Source of the DNA: Afifella marina DSM 2698
GTDB taxonomy: Bacteria; Pseudomonadota; Alphaproteobacteria; Rhizobiales; Afifellaceae
Direction: 5' to 3'
Length of the DNA stretch: 64,000 nucleotides
Assembly (NCBI RefSeq): GCF_900102695.1
Contig: NZ_FMVW01000006.1
Location: 124,001 to 188,000, forward strand
In this document: positions 1 to 8,910 of the stretch, piece after piece
Layout: every line of letters starts with the position of its first letter
Numbering within the stretch: the first letter of the stretch is position 1
Notes under the pieces: model-generated
Told to the model about the DNA's origin: nothing
What the model saw: the letters and a program-made list of their open reading frames with translations, nothing else
The model's database searches: none
Made by a program: the position numbers and the translations under genes

Positions 1-99
1 GCACTCACCCCTCCTCCCGAAGAGAGCGGACCCGCCAAATCAATTCCGACGCCAGGTCAGTCCGGACGGCTGTCGCCGCAGGACAGAAGGAACGAGACG

Positions 100-345
100 A
101 TGAGCAAGAGCTTGATGTGGACCGCCAAGGACGCGCGGGGCCTCACGGTTCAGTGCCTCTTCAATGAAGATGCTCGCAGCTACGAGATGACCGTCTCGGC
201 CCAATCCGCCCGGGCATGTCGCAGCGAGGCCTTTCTGGCGAGCACCGAGCCCGTCTTCGGCATGGATCCGAACGACAGGGCGCTGTCGGTGCAGGTCGCA
301 GACCGGCTCATGCACGACGCCGCGCGCTCGCTCGGCGATTTCTGA
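100..345 (+). CDS. Small hypothetical protein (81 aa)
   Basis: I do not recognise this protein. It is 81 residues, soluble, with no signal peptide or membrane segment. The ATG is preceded by AAGGA with a spacing of about nine bases, and the composition looks like ordinary protein (a hydrophobic/charged pattern, not the Arg/Ser/Pro-rich look of an antisense frame). It stands alone, convergent with the HexR-like regulator gene. No function can be assigned. Confidence 0.5.
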   Translation: MSKSLMWTAKDARGLTVQCLFNEDARSYEMTVSAQSARACRSEAFLASTEPVFGMDPNDRALSVQVADRLMHDAARSLGDF

Positions 346-376
346 CGACACGCTGACGACTTTGCGGACCGTGTCG

Positions 377-1216
377 TCAGTCCCGCAACCCGCCGTTTTC
401 CTTCAAGAGGGCTTTGCTGCGTTCCACGCGCTCATGCAGGGTTTTCCCCTTGCGCAGAGCCACGCAGATGGAGAGCGCATCTCCCAAAACGAGATGGCTG
501 ATACGGGAGGTGAGCGGCGAGTAGACGTCGTATTCCTCCGCGACGTCAGTCAGAAGGCTCACGGTCGCGAGGCGGGCCAGCGGAGAATCGGAGCGGGTCA
601 GCGCCACGACATCGGCGCCGACCGTCAGCGCGTTCTGCACGCTGTCCAGAATATCGCGTGTGCGCCCGGAATTGGACACGGCCACGACCGCGTCACCCGG
701 TGCGAGCGACAGCGACGAAATGAAATACACATGCGGATCGCAATAGGCGACAGTCGGCATTCCGAGCCGGAAGAAGCGGCGCTGAACATCCTCCGCGATG
801 GTGCCGGAATTGCCCGAGCCGTAGAACTCGATGCGCCGCGCCGACGCCAGAATGTCCGCGGCCTTGTCGAGCATCGAAGCGGAGAGATTGTTGCGCACGC
901 CGATCAGCGTGTTGATGGTGCGATCGAAGACTTTTCCGGCGATGCCGCTCGCACCGTCATCGGGAAGCACATCCTGATCGAGAAACGGCATTCCGCCGGC
1001 GATATCCTGCGCCAGCTTGATCTTGAACTCGCGAAATCCCTTGCAGCCGAGCGCGGAACAGAAGCGCGCCACCGTCGGCTCGCTCACCTCCGAACGGCGC
1101 GCCACTTCGGCCATCGACAGATTGATGACCTCGCCAGGATGCGAGAGCACGAAGTCCGCCAGCTTGCGCTCCGACGGCCGGATCTGATCCTTGACCGAGG
1201 TGATTCTTCCCAACAT
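377..1216 (-). CDS. hexR: HexR-like transcriptional regulator (RpiR family: HTH + SIS domain)
   Basis: This is an RpiR-family regulator of about 279 residues. It has an N-terminal helix-turn-helix domain (residues about 1-75, including SEPTVARFCSALGCKGFREF) and a C-terminal SIS sugar-phosphate-binding domain (GSGNSGTIAED, SNSGRTRDIL). The overall pattern follows HexR, which in proteobacteria binds 2-keto-3-deoxy-6-phosphogluconate and controls central carbon genes. I chose the ATG at 1216 because GAGGG lies five bases upstream and the N-terminus then aligns with HexR. An upstream ATG at 1300 (307 aa) lacks a clear ribosome site. The gene is divergent from pflB, and a perfect HexR-type palindrome lies at 1433-1447 in the shared intergenic region. 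Family assignment is strong; the HexR sub-assignment is good but not proven. Confidence 0.87.
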   Translation of the reverse strand: MLGRITSVKDQIRPSERKLADFVLSHPGEVINLSMAEVARRSEVSEPTVARFCSALGCKGFREFKIKLAQDIAGGMPFLDQDVLPDDGASGIAGKVFDRTINTLIGVRNNLSASMLDKAADILASARRIEFYGSGNSGTIAEDVQRRFFRLGMPTVAYCDPHVYFISSLSLAPGDAVVAVSNSGRTRDILDSVQNALTVGADVVALTRSDSPLARLATVSLLTDVAEEYDVYSPLTSRISHLVLGDALSICVALRKGKTLHERVERSKALLKENGGLRD

Positions 1217-1363
1217 CTCCGCCCTCTTTTGTTGCGTCAGGCGGCGAAAGCGGTCATCCGTGACGGGGGCCAGCACAGACAAGCCCTGCGTGGTACGCAT
1301 GACAGCATGCTACACACCGCAAATCCGATCTGGATTAAGACTAACGTTCTGACAGTTTTATGT

Positions 1364-1381
1364 TTTTACCCTTGGGGAAAA
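1364..1381. promoter_or_regulatory. Imperfect palindrome in the hexR-pflB intergenic region
   Basis: An 8-bp arm TTTTACCC, a 2-bp centre and GGGGAAAA pair at seven of eight positions. It lies between the divergent genes and could be a second operator. No factor can be named. Confidence 0.3.
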
Positions 1382-1432
1382 TTCGAGCGAGCTACGATTC
1401 TCGCTCTTTCGCCCTTCAACCATGCCCATTTG

Positions 1433-1447
1433 TGTAGTAAAACTACA
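1433..1447. promoter_or_regulatory. HexR-type operator upstream of pflB
   Basis: The 15-bp site TGTAGTAAAACTACA is a perfect inverted repeat (TGTAGT/ACTACA) around a 3-bp A-rich centre. It fits the HexR consensus TGTARTWWWAYTACA at every position. It lies about 99 bp before the pflB start codon, next to the gene for a HexR-like protein. Confidence 0.72.
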
Positions 1448-1545
1448 GAAAGTCAACGGTTCGTGAAACGGATCCAATCCAACCGGCGGAACCATCAGAA
1501 ATATGATAGGTTCATGCCACAGCGCCCTTTTCCCAAGGAGTGACA

Positions 1546-3831
1546 ATGAACGCCATAGTGATGTCCTCTCGCGTCGATCTCAACGACTTCCCGACGACGA
1601 ACGACCCGTGGCGTGGCTTCAAGCCCGGCGCGTGGCAGCACGAAGTCAACCTCCGCGACTTCATCCTCGACAATATCACGCCTTACGAGGGCGATGCCTC
1701 CTTCCTTAGCGGCTCGACCAAACGGACGAAAGCGCTCTGGGACAAGGTCGCCGAGCTCCTGAAAGAGGAGCGCGCCTCCAAGGGCGGCGTTCTCGACGCC
1801 GACACCGAGGTGGTTTCCTCCATCACCGCGCATGGCGCGGGCTACATCGACCGCGATCTGGAAGTCGTCTTCGGACTGCAGACAGACAAGCCGCTGAAGC
1901 GCGGGATCATGCCGTTCGGCGGCTGGCGCATGGTCGTCAAGGGCCTGGAAGCCTATGGCTTTACGCCCTCGCCCAAGCTCAAAGAGGTGTTTCCGAGCCT
2001 CCGCAAGACGCACAATGACGGCGTCTTCGACGTTTACACCGATGAAATCCTGCGCTGCCGCAAGTCCGGTCTCATCACCGGTCTTCCGGATGCCTACGGG
2101 CGCGGACGTATCATAGGAGATTACAGGCGTGTCGCCCTCTACGGCGTCGACCGCCTCATCGCCGACAAGCAGGAGCAGATGACCTCGTTGGAGGTGAGCC
2201 CGCTCGATTCCGATATTCTCCAGCTGCGCGAGGAAATCGCCGAGCAGATCAAGGCGCTCAACGAACTCAAGGAGATGGGTACGGTCTACGGCTACGATCT
2301 TTCCCAGCCGGCAACGAATGCGCGCGAAGCGGTGCAGTGGACCTATTTTGCCTATCTGGCCGTCGTGAAGGAAGCCAATGGCGCGGCCATGTCGCTCGGC
2401 CGGGTATCGAGCTTCCTCGACATCTATATTCAGCGCGACCTCTCAGAGGGCACCCTCACGGAAGCCCAGGCGCAGGAACTCATCGACCAGTTTGTTATCA
2501 AGCTGCGTCTCGTCCGCTTCCTGCGCACACCGGAATATGACGCCCTGTTCTCGGGCGACCCAACCTGGGTCACCGAAGTTCTCGGCGGCATGGCTCTCGA
2601 CGGCTCGACGCTCGTCACGCGCACGAGCTTCCGTATGCTGCAGACGCTGCACAACCTCGGCCCCGCGCCGGAGCCCAATCTCACGGTCCTCTGGTCGGAG
2701 AAGCTGCCCAAGGGCTTCAAGGAATTCTGCGCCGAGACGTCCATCAAGACGTGCTCGCTGCAATATGAAAACGACGATCTGATGCGGCCGTATTACGGCG
2801 ACGATTACGGCATCGCTTGCTGTGTCTCGGCCATGCAGATCGGCAAGCAGATGCAGTTCTTCGGCGCCCGCGCCAACCTGGCGAAGGCCCTGCTTTACGC
2901 CATCAATGGCGGCCGCGACGAGAAGTCCGGCGTCCAGGTCGTGCCGGCTTTCGCCCCCATCACGACTGACGTCCTCGACTACGACACGGTGGTGGAGAAG
3001 TTTCTGCCGATGCTGGAATGGCTGGCGCGGGTTTATGTCAACGCGCTCAACGCCATCCACTACATGCACGACAAGTACATGTATGAGCGCCTCGAGATGG
3101 CGCTGCACGACCGTGACGTGCTTCGCACCATGGCCTGCGGCATCGCCGGTCTTTCCGTCGTGGCGGACAGCCTGTCGGCCATCAAGCACACCAAGGTGAA
3201 GGTCATCCGCGACGAGCGCGGGCTTGCCACCGATTTCGAGATCGACGGCGAATATCCGACCTTCGGCAACAACGATGCACGCGTCGACGACATCGCCTCC
3301 TGGGTGGTCGAAACCTTCATGGGCATTCTGCGTCAGCAGAAGGCCTATCGCGGGGCGACGCCGACACAGTCGGTTCTGACCATCACGTCCAATGTCGTCT
3401 ACGGCAAGAAGACGGGCTCGACCCCGGACGGGCGCAAAGCCGGCGAGCCTTTCGCCCCGGGTGCCAACCCGATGCATGGCCGTGACAGCAAGGGCGCCCT
3501 CGCCTCCATGGCGAGCGTCGCGAAGCTGCCGTACGAACATGCCCAGGACGGCATTTCCTACACCTTCACGATCGTTCCATCCGCACTCGGGCCGACCGAG
3601 GACGAGCGGACGGAAAATCTGGTCGGGATGCTCGATGGCTATGTGGCGGCCGGCGGTCACCACATGAACGTCAACGTCTTCGACCAGCAGACGCTGCTGC
3701 ACGCGATGGATCATCCAGAGCTCTATCCGCAGCTCACCATCCGCGTGTCGGGCTATGCCGTGAACTTCATCAAGCTGACCAGGGAGCAGCAGCTTGACGT
3801 CATCAGTCGCACGTTCCACCAGCGCCACTGA
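1546..3831 (+). CDS. pflB: Pyruvate formate-lyase (formate C-acetyltransferase)
   Basis: This is a glycyl-radical enzyme that cleaves pyruvate with CoA to acetyl-CoA and formate under anoxia. At 761 residues it matches the usual PflB length of about 760. The active-site Cys-Cys pair is at residues 425-426 ([10 protein letters not shown]) and the radical glycine is Gly736 in [10 protein letters not shown]; both are PFL-type, unlike the single-Cys motif of choline or propanediol lyases. The ATG at 1546 is five bases after AAGGAG. The N-terminus shows no amphipathic encapsulation helix, so a cytosolic location is likely even though the locus encodes a microcompartment. It overlaps pflA by 38 bp and is probably controlled through the HexR-type site upstream. 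Confidence 0.96.
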   Translation: MNAIVMSSRVDLNDFPTTNDPWRGFKPGAWQHEVNLRDFILDNITPYEGDASFLSGSTKRTKALWDKVAELLKEERASKGGVLDADTEVVSSITAHGAGYIDRDLEVVFGLQTDKPLKRGIMPFGGWRMVVKGLEAYGFTPSPKLKEVFPSLRKTHNDGVFDVYTDEILRCRKSGLITGLPDAYGRGRIIGDYRRVALYGVDRLIADKQEQMTSLEVSPLDSDILQLREEIAEQIKALNELKEMGTVYGYDLSQPATNAREAVQWTYFAYLAVVKEANGAAMSLGRVSSFLDIYIQRDLSEGTLTEAQAQELIDQFVIKLRLVRFLRTPEYDALFSGDPTWVTEVLGGMALDGSTLVTRTSFRMLQTLHNLGPAPEPNLTVLWSEKLPKGFKEFCAETSIKTCSLQYENDDLMRPYYGDDYGIACCVSAMQIGKQMQFFGARANLAKALLYAINGGRDEKSGVQVVPAFAPITTDVLDYDTVVEKFLPMLEWLARVYVNALNAIHYMHDKYMYERLEMALHDRDVLRTMACGIAGLSVVADSLSAIKHTKVKVIRDERGLATDFEIDGEYPTFGNNDARVDDIASWVVETFMGILRQQKAYRGATPTQSVLTITSNVVYGKKTGSTPDGRKAGEPFAPGANPMHGRDSKGALASMASVAKLPYEHAQDGISYTFTIVPSALGPTEDERTENLVGMLDGYVAAGGHHMNVNVFDQQTLLHAMDHPELYPQLTIRVSGYAVNFIKLTREQQLDVISRTFHQRH

Positions 3832-4612
3832 TCTCGTTCAGGAAGTGACGCAGAGCGAAGCACCCGAGGCCGCAGCGACGCCCTGCGTCAAAGGCTGGGT
3901 GCATTCGCTCGAAACGGGCGGCACGCTCGACGGGCCGGGCCTGCGTTACGTGCTGTTTCTTTCCGGCTGCCCTTTGCGCTGCTGCTACTGCCACAACCCG
4001 GACACGTGGCACATGCGCAAGGGAAAGCTGCAGAGTTCGGACGACATCGCGGCGGAGATCGCCTCCTTCGCACCCTTCCTGAAGCGAGGACGTGGCGGCG
4101 TCACCTTGACGGGTGGCGAACCGCTCGTGCAGCCCGAATTCTGCCGGGCGATCCTGCGGGCATCGAAAGAACTCGGCCTGCACACAGCGCTCGACACGTC
4201 GGGCTTCCTGGGCGCGCGGGCCGATGACGCGTTTCTGAAAGATGTCGACCTCGTTCTCCTCGACATCAAGGCGTTCTCAGAAGCCACCTATCGCAACGTC
4301 ACGGGCGTTCGTTTGCGTCCGACGCTCGATTTCGCCGAGCGGCTCTCCGCCATGAAGAAGCCGGTGTGGCTTCGCTATGTCCTCGTGCCGGATTTCACCG
4401 ACAATACGACGGAGATCGAAGCCCTCGCCCGCTATGTGGCGGATCTCAAGAATGTCGAGCGGGTCGACGTTCTGCCCTATCACGATCTCGGCGCCTACAA
4501 ATGGCCCCGGCTGGACAAGGCCTATCGTCTGGCGGGGACGCAGCCGCCAAAGCTCGAAGAAACGGAGCGGGTGCGCAACATTTTCCGCGGGCGGGGTCTT
4601 CTCGCGACCTAA
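3794..4612 (+). CDS. pflA: Pyruvate formate-lyase activating enzyme (radical SAM)
   Basis: This radical SAM enzyme installs the glycyl radical on PflB. The 4Fe-4S motif is CPLRCCYC (CxxxCxxC), followed by HNPDTW and the SAM-binding GGEP segment, typical of PflA. The start I prefer is TTG at 3794, seven bases after AGGGAG and inside the end of pflB, which suggests translational coupling. It gives 272 residues against about 246 in E. coli. A GTG at 3845 (255 aa) fits the family length better but its purine run lies too close. The extra N-terminal residues are low-complexity and may be dispensable. Confidence 0.94.
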   Translation: MTSSVARSTSATDLVQEVTQSEAPEAAATPCVKGWVHSLETGGTLDGPGLRYVLFLSGCPLRCCYCHNPDTWHMRKGKLQSSDDIAAEIASFAPFLKRGRGGVTLTGGEPLVQPEFCRAILRASKELGLHTALDTSGFLGARADDAFLKDVDLVLLDIKAFSEATYRNVTGVRLRPTLDFAERLSAMKKPVWLRYVLVPDFTDNTTEIEALARYVADLKNVERVDVLPYHDLGAYKWPRLDKAYRLAGTQPPKLEETERVRNIFRGRGLLAT

Positions 4613-4822
4613 AGGAACTGAGCGCGGCGCATCCTTTGCCCGGCTTCTCGCTCTGAAGGCGGACCTCCCCGTTAAGCCATCCGCGATCTGACGACAGCTC
4701 TGCCCGTGTTCGAGCGATGCTTGTGCCAACTCATTGGCGCCATCGCTTCGGCACGAGTTGGCGTATGCCATTCAACCCCATCGCCTCGGCTTGCACCTGC
4801 ACACAATCGTTTCTTCGGCCAT

Positions 4823-4858
4823 ACAAAAACCCTCCCGCCGCGGTCTGCGACGGGAGGG
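4823..4858 (-). terminator. Rho-independent terminator of the BMC operon side
   Basis: The arms CCCTCCCG (4830-4837) and CGGGAGGG (4851-4858) enclose a GC-rich loop. Read on the minus strand the hairpin is followed at once by TTTTTG, so it terminates transcripts leaving the membrane-protein gene at 4889. The plus-strand side has no T run. Confidence 0.8.
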
Positions 4859-4888
4859 CAAAGTCGTTCGGGTGCGTTCGTCCCTAGC

Positions 4889-5812
4889 TTAGTAGGGCAG
4901 CGGCACCAGATCGAAGAAGCCGATCGACAGCAGGAAATTCACTGCGAGGGTCAACGTCGCGATCGTCGTCGCCGGCGGATCAAAGTGCGTATCGCCGTGA
5001 TCGTGGAAGAGCCGGGCGAAGAATTCGCCGAGCAGCGCACCAAGCACGCCAACGACCGCAGCCCACAGCAGGCTACCCGACCCCGCAGCCGCCAGAGCCG
5101 CCGGCAGAGCCATATGGTGGGTGACCGGAACTGAGACGCCAAACTGAAGGAAAATCAGCGAAGCGGCAGAGATGCCGAAGGCAAGGAAGCATCCGGCGCC
5201 ACCGTAGAGATCGCCCAGATAGCCGCCGAAGATGCCGACACCCAGGCCGATCACGACCAACTGTCCAAGCGTGCTCTGGAAGGGCAGCCAGCGATCGGCC
5301 TCCCCCGGATTCCAGCGCGTCGTGCCCTCTTTGGGCGTACCGAACAGACCGGCTTTGCCGAACATGAGGCGGGTAACGATGGCGCTGATGACGACCGTCA
5401 GAGCGACCGTATCCGTCCAGGCGAGCCCTTCGCCGAAAGCCGGCACGAGAGCAAGATAGTACTGGACGATGTAACCGAAGATACCGAATGCGCCGCCGAC
5501 GAGGAGCACGTCCGGCGCCTTAAGACCCATCATCCCGGCAAGAATGTTCTTGCCCGAATCGAACTTGCCGCGGCGCGCGGCATAGGCTGCTGCGGCGACA
5601 CCTGAGGCAAAGCCGCCGACATGGGGTCCGAAGGCACCAAACGGCAGACCGAAGAAATCGGTCGCCTCTGGCGCAACACCGAGCTGCACCGCCACACCGA
5701 TCATCACGAGGAAGCCAACCATCTCGAACGCCGGCAAGGCGCCGATGGCAGCTCCAAATATCCCCCCGCCAAATGCGGCAATTATTCCTAGGACCGTCAT
5801 TTTGCCCTCCAA
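4889..5812 (-). CDS. Multi-spanning membrane protein downstream of the BMC operon
   Basis: I cannot assign this 307-residue protein to a named family. It is very hydrophobic with about eight predicted membrane segments, glycine-rich helices, a cytosolic-looking loop (residues about 155-180, with the KEGTTRWNPGEADRW segment) and a short His/Asp-rich loop near residue 275. It is the last gene on the minus strand before the terminator at 4823-4858. It follows pduP by 402 bp, so it may be the final BMC operon gene or have its own promoter. Its position suggests a permease for propanediol, glycerol or a product acid, replacing PduF, which is absent. That role is inference only. Confidence 0.75.
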   Translation of the reverse strand: MEGKMTVLGIIAAFGGGIFGAAIGALPAFEMVGFLVMIGVAVQLGVAPEATDFFGLPFGAFGPHVGGFASGVAAAAYAARRGKFDSGKNILAGMMGLKAPDVLLVGGAFGIFGYIVQYYLALVPAFGEGLAWTDTVALTVVISAIVTRLMFGKAGLFGTPKEGTTRWNPGEADRWLPFQSTLGQLVVIGLGVGIFGGYLGDLYGGAGCFLAFGISAASLIFLQFGVSVPVTHHMALPAALAAAGSGSLLWAAVVGVLGALLGEFFARLFHDHGDTHFDPPATTIATLTLAVNFLLSIGFFDLVPLPY

Positions 5813-6214
5813 GAGGTCGTCACTGTTTCACAAGATCCAAGCCTTGGCCAAAAGTCGAAGCACGAATGAAGCTGCCGCCACTTGCCATACCGAGCTCCAT
5901 AAGATGTACTTTGCTTCTCAATCCCCCGCCGGCCTGCAGTTTTTGGGAAAATCTTCCCCGCTCCGCCGTTTCCGGCAGATTTCTTTGTTTCAGATTCCGA
6001 TTTGGCTTCCCAGCTTTAAGGCGGAAGCCTCTGCGCACCGTCCGCGCACGCCGATGGCGTGGCGTCCGGGGCCCGTTGCCAGCCCTCGCGCGGAGGGCTG
6101 GCAATGGTTGCAAGACGGTTCAGCGAGCGGGCGCCTTTGTGCCCCAGCCCCGGTCGCGATGCCCTTCATCGGGCGGAAGCGATGCCGTTCTCGCATGCAT
6201 TTTCGCAGTCGTAT
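5813..6214. other. 402-bp gene-free gap between pduP and the membrane-protein gene
   Basis: No open frame here has a protein-like composition. The stretch holds the strong hairpin at 6076-6104 and presumably a promoter or leader for the membrane-protein gene, but I cannot point to convincing -35/-10 boxes. Confidence 0.5.
6076..6104 (-). other. Strong hairpin after pduP
   Basis: A perfect 12-bp stem (TTGCCAGCCCTC and its complement) encloses a 5-base loop about 110 bp after the pduP stop. There is no T run on either strand, so it is an RNA stability or processing element, or a Rho-independent terminator without its tail. Confidence 0.5.
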
Positions 6215-7639
6215 CTAGAGCGAGAACGCCCCGACGAGCGCACAGCGGCGAACACGCGTGAAGGTGCGCACGGTCGCAATGCCCTCGCCGGTCCGCCCAG
6301 CGATGGTGAAGCCCGTATGACCCTCGCCGCCGATACCGATACCGGCATAAGAGGGAGCGTTCTTGACGTAGATCGTCGTGTTGATCGCCCTGCCGAACTC
6401 GCTCATGTGATAGACGTCGGAGGAATGGATGATGGCCGAGTGACGGTTGCCGCCTTCGAGCTCCACGGCGACATCCACCGCTTCCTTGAAGTTGCCGACG
6501 CGCACGACGCCGAGAACCGGGATCATCAGCTCGTGGACGACGAACGGATGCTTCCGGTCGGTCTCCACGATGATGGCGCGGATGTCGTCGCCCGCATCAA
6601 TGCCGAGCTCGCGAAGGATGACGTTGGCGTTCTGGCCGATCATCTTCGGCGCACCACCCGTCCGCTTTTCATTGAGCACGATGCGCTCAAGTTCCGGCAG
6701 CCGGTCTGCCCCGAGCACGACGGCATTCTCGCAGCGACCGAAGGCCGCCATAAGGTTGTCGGCAATGCCGGAGGTCGCGATGACTTCCTTCTCGGCGATG
6801 CAAGGCAGGTTGTTGTCGAAGGAATGGCCGGCGATGATTTCGCGGGCGGCCTTCGCCGGATCGGCGCTGTTGTCGACCAAGACCGGCGGGTTGCCTGCAG
6901 CTGCACCGATCACGCGCTTGCCGCTCGTCATCGCCTCACTCACGACGCCGGTGCCACCCGTGATGCACAAGATCGCAATCTTCGGATGGCGCATCAGGCC
7001 CTGAACCACCTTGAGATCGACGGAGCTCGTCGTCACGCAGGTGTTGGCCGGGCCGCCGGCCTTCTCCACGGCCTCGTTGATGAGGTCGATGCAGTGCAGC
7101 GAGGTCTTCAGGGCACGCGGATGCGGCGCAAAATACACTGTGTTGCCAGCCGCCAGCATGCTGATCGCATTGTTAAGCAACGTAGCCGTGGGATTGGTGG
7201 TCGGCGTCACGGCGAGGATCGTGCCAAACGGCGCCGGCTCCTCGGTCGACAGGCCAAAATCACCGACCATGGCGTTGGTCGGCAGGCCTTCCACACCGGG
7301 CGTCTTTTCGGCGATCGCCAGGTGCTTCTTCACCTTATCCTCGACGCGGCCCATGCGGCTCTCGGAAACCGCCATCTGGGCCAGCTCCTGCGCATGTTCG
7401 ATCGTCACTTCGCGCAACGCATCAACGATCGCCTTGCGTTTGGCGAGGCTGACACGCCGGAACTCCGTATTGGCTCGCTCGACGGCAAGGATGGCATCGT
7501 CCGCATTCGCGAAGACGCCACGTTGGCCCGTCGTGACCGGCTGCGGCCGGAGAGCGGAGCTGTCAGCATCCGGCCGTCCACCCATCTCACCGAGAACCCG
7601 GCGAACAATCTCGCTGATTGTGTTGTCTTCTACAGCCAT
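6215..7639 (-). CDS. pduP: CoA-acylating propionaldehyde dehydrogenase
   Basis: It oxidises propionaldehyde with NAD+ and CoA to propionyl-CoA inside the microcompartment. At 474 residues it is close to the usual PduP length of about 464. Residues 1-20 (with ISEIVRRVLGEM) form the amphipathic encapsulation helix, followed by a linker. The aldehyde dehydrogenase fold then carries the catalytic cysteine in NNLPCIAEKEV and a nucleotide-binding segment near GTGVVSEAM. It follows pduO by 27 bp on the minus strand. EutE is the closest alternative, but the operon context favours PduP. Confidence 0.95.
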   Translation of the reverse strand: MAVEDNTISEIVRRVLGEMGGRPDADSSALRPQPVTTGQRGVFANADDAILAVERANTEFRRVSLAKRKAIVDALREVTIEHAQELAQMAVSESRMGRVEDKVKKHLAIAEKTPGVEGLPTNAMVGDFGLSTEEPAPFGTILAVTPTTNPTATLLNNAISMLAAGNTVYFAPHPRALKTSLHCIDLINEAVEKAGGPANTCVTTSSVDLKVVQGLMRHPKIAILCITGGTGVVSEAMTSGKRVIGAAAGNPPVLVDNSADPAKAAREIIAGHSFDNNLPCIAEKEVIATSGIADNLMAAFGRCENAVVLGADRLPELERIVLNEKRTGGAPKMIGQNANVILRELGIDAGDDIRAIIVETDRKHPFVVHELMIPVLGVVRVGNFKEAVDVAVELEGGNRHSAIIHSSDVYHMSEFGRAINTTIYVKNAPSYAGIGIGGEGHTGFTIAGRTGEGIATVRTFTRVRRCALVGAFSL

Positions 7640-7666
7640 AGCGTGTCTTTTCCTTTCACAGAATTC

Positions 7667-8647
7667 TCAAAGCGCCGCGACCATCGCGCGGGCCACATCG
7701 ATATCTTCCTCGACGGATCCTCCGCTCACCCCGACTGCGCCGACGACGCGGCCACCGCGCTCAAGAGGCAGTCCCCCGCCGACCAGCGTGAAGTTCGGAA
7801 TGTTGCTGTCGATGCCGAACAGCGGACCCCCGGGCTGCGAGAGTTTGGCGATCTCATGGGTCGCCGTCCGCACGGCGGCGGCCGTATAGGCTTTGTTCGG
7901 CGCAAGCTTCAGGCTCACGCCCAGAGACCCCTTCATACGGCGCAGCTCGATCAGATCTCCTGCCGCGTCGACGACGACCAGCACCATCGGTACGGAAATG
8001 GCGTCCGCGCGGGCCATCCCGGCCTCCACCAGGCGGTCACAATCTGACAGGCAGAGTTCCGTCATCGTCCCCTCCTCAGGTTCGGCCGTGCTTTTCTTGA
8101 TCTGCTTGGTGACTTCACGAACGACCGCACGCTGCTCGTCGATGCGTGCCGCCATATAAAGATAGTCAGACAAGCGATTGAAATACTTGAAGAGGACCGG
8201 ATTGATCTCTTCTTCCCTGCCGAGCGCGATGAGGCGGCGCTCGCCGCGGCGCACGAAGGTGCGGGCCATGTCGAGGGCTGCTGCGGCTTGTGTTCCGCCA
8301 GGCGTCACGAAGCCCCTCTGGGGGACCCGCTCTTCCTGGTAAGCGTCGATCAGTTTCTCGAGACGCTCCACCTGGTGCGGCTCGACCCGGTAGACTTTGC
8401 CTTTGCGCGGCTTGTCGGGATCAAAGCCGGAAGCGACCTCTGCCATCACGTCGATCAGCTCGCGCTGCAGGCAGTGGAGGTCGCCGCGCAACTCGTCATC
8501 CTCACAGGATGCGCGTCCAAGGCCCATCGCCGACGTGGCCTCGTCGAGTGTTCCGTAAACTTCCACCCGCAGGCTGTCCTTGGAGACCCGCAGGCCGCCG
8601 AGAAGCGAGGTTTCGCCCTTGTCTCCGCCTTTGGTGTAGACGCTCAT
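7667..8647 (-). CDS. pduO: PduO-type ATP:cob(I)alamin adenosyltransferase with C-terminal GlcG/HbpS-like domain
   Basis: It makes coenzyme B12 (adenosylcobalamin) from cob(I)alamin and ATP for the diol dehydratase. Residues 1-185 are the PduO adenosyltransferase domain (TKGGDKGETSLLGG, VYGTLDEATSAMG, GFVTPGG). Residues about 195-326 are the GlcG/HbpS-like domain found in full-length PduO, which has been linked to haem or corrinoid handling. The total of 326 residues compares with about 336 in Salmonella. Its start overlaps the end of the EutN/PduN-like gene by 4 bp (ATGA), consistent with translational coupling. Confidence 0.94.
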   Translation of the reverse strand: MSVYTKGGDKGETSLLGGLRVSKDSLRVEVYGTLDEATSAMGLGRASCEDDELRGDLHCLQRELIDVMAEVASGFDPDKPRKGKVYRVEPHQVERLEKLIDAYQEERVPQRGFVTPGGTQAAAALDMARTFVRRGERRLIALGREEEINPVLFKYFNRLSDYLYMAARIDEQRAVVREVTKQIKKSTAEPEEGTMTELCLSDCDRLVEAGMARADAISVPMVLVVVDAAGDLIELRRMKGSLGVSLKLAPNKAYTAAAVRTATHEIAKLSQPGGPLFGIDSNIPNFTLVGGGLPLERGGRVVGAVGVSGGSVEEDIDVARAMVAAL

Positions 8648-8892
8648 GACCGCACATCCACTGTGTCGACGATGCCGACGACAGCCGCGTCGACAGGGCT
8701 CGGTTTGTCCAGTTTGACGCGCGCCGCACCGCCGGTGACGTAGAGAACCGTGTCGCTGCCGCCGGCACCGACCAGGTCGATGGCGACGATGCGAGAGCCG
8801 TCCGAGACCTCCAGGACGAGGAGCTTGTAGCCGACGAGCGCGTCGTCCTTCCGCGTGGCGACGACAGTTCCGATTACCGTTGCAAGTTGCAT
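8644..8892 (-). CDS. pduN: BMC vertex pentamer protein (EutN/CcmL/PduN family)
   Basis: This 82-residue protein belongs to the EutN/CcmL family, whose pentamers cap the vertices of the shell. It has the expected start (GTVVATRKDDALVGYKLLVLE) and a C-terminal strand region with GAGGSDTVLYVTGGAAR. It is short and compact, as usual for the family (85-100 aa), and lies between the flavoprotein and pduO genes. It is the only pentamer gene in the window. Confidence 0.92.
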   Translation of the reverse strand: MQLATVIGTVVATRKDDALVGYKLLVLEVSDGSRIVAIDLVGAGGSDTVLYVTGGAARVKLDKPSPVDAAVVGIVDTVDVRS

Positions 8893-8910
8893 GTCAGTCG
8901 TCCTTTGCTG

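Noticed and set aside
2443-3828. 461-aa minus-strand frame over pflB
   Set aside because: It lies antisense to PFL with its catalytic motifs; no protein family pattern.
1546-3831. A glycyl-radical choline or propanediol lyase (CutC or GRE diol dehydratase) as the signature enzyme of a GRM-type microcompartment
   Set aside because: The adjacent Cys-Cys pair and the RVSGYAV radical loop are PFL-type, length is about 760, and there is no targeting helix.
6059-8047. 662-aa plus-strand open frame across pduP and pduO
   Set aside because: It is antisense to two clear enzymes, rich in Arg, His and Asp with no domain pattern; a high-GC shadow frame.
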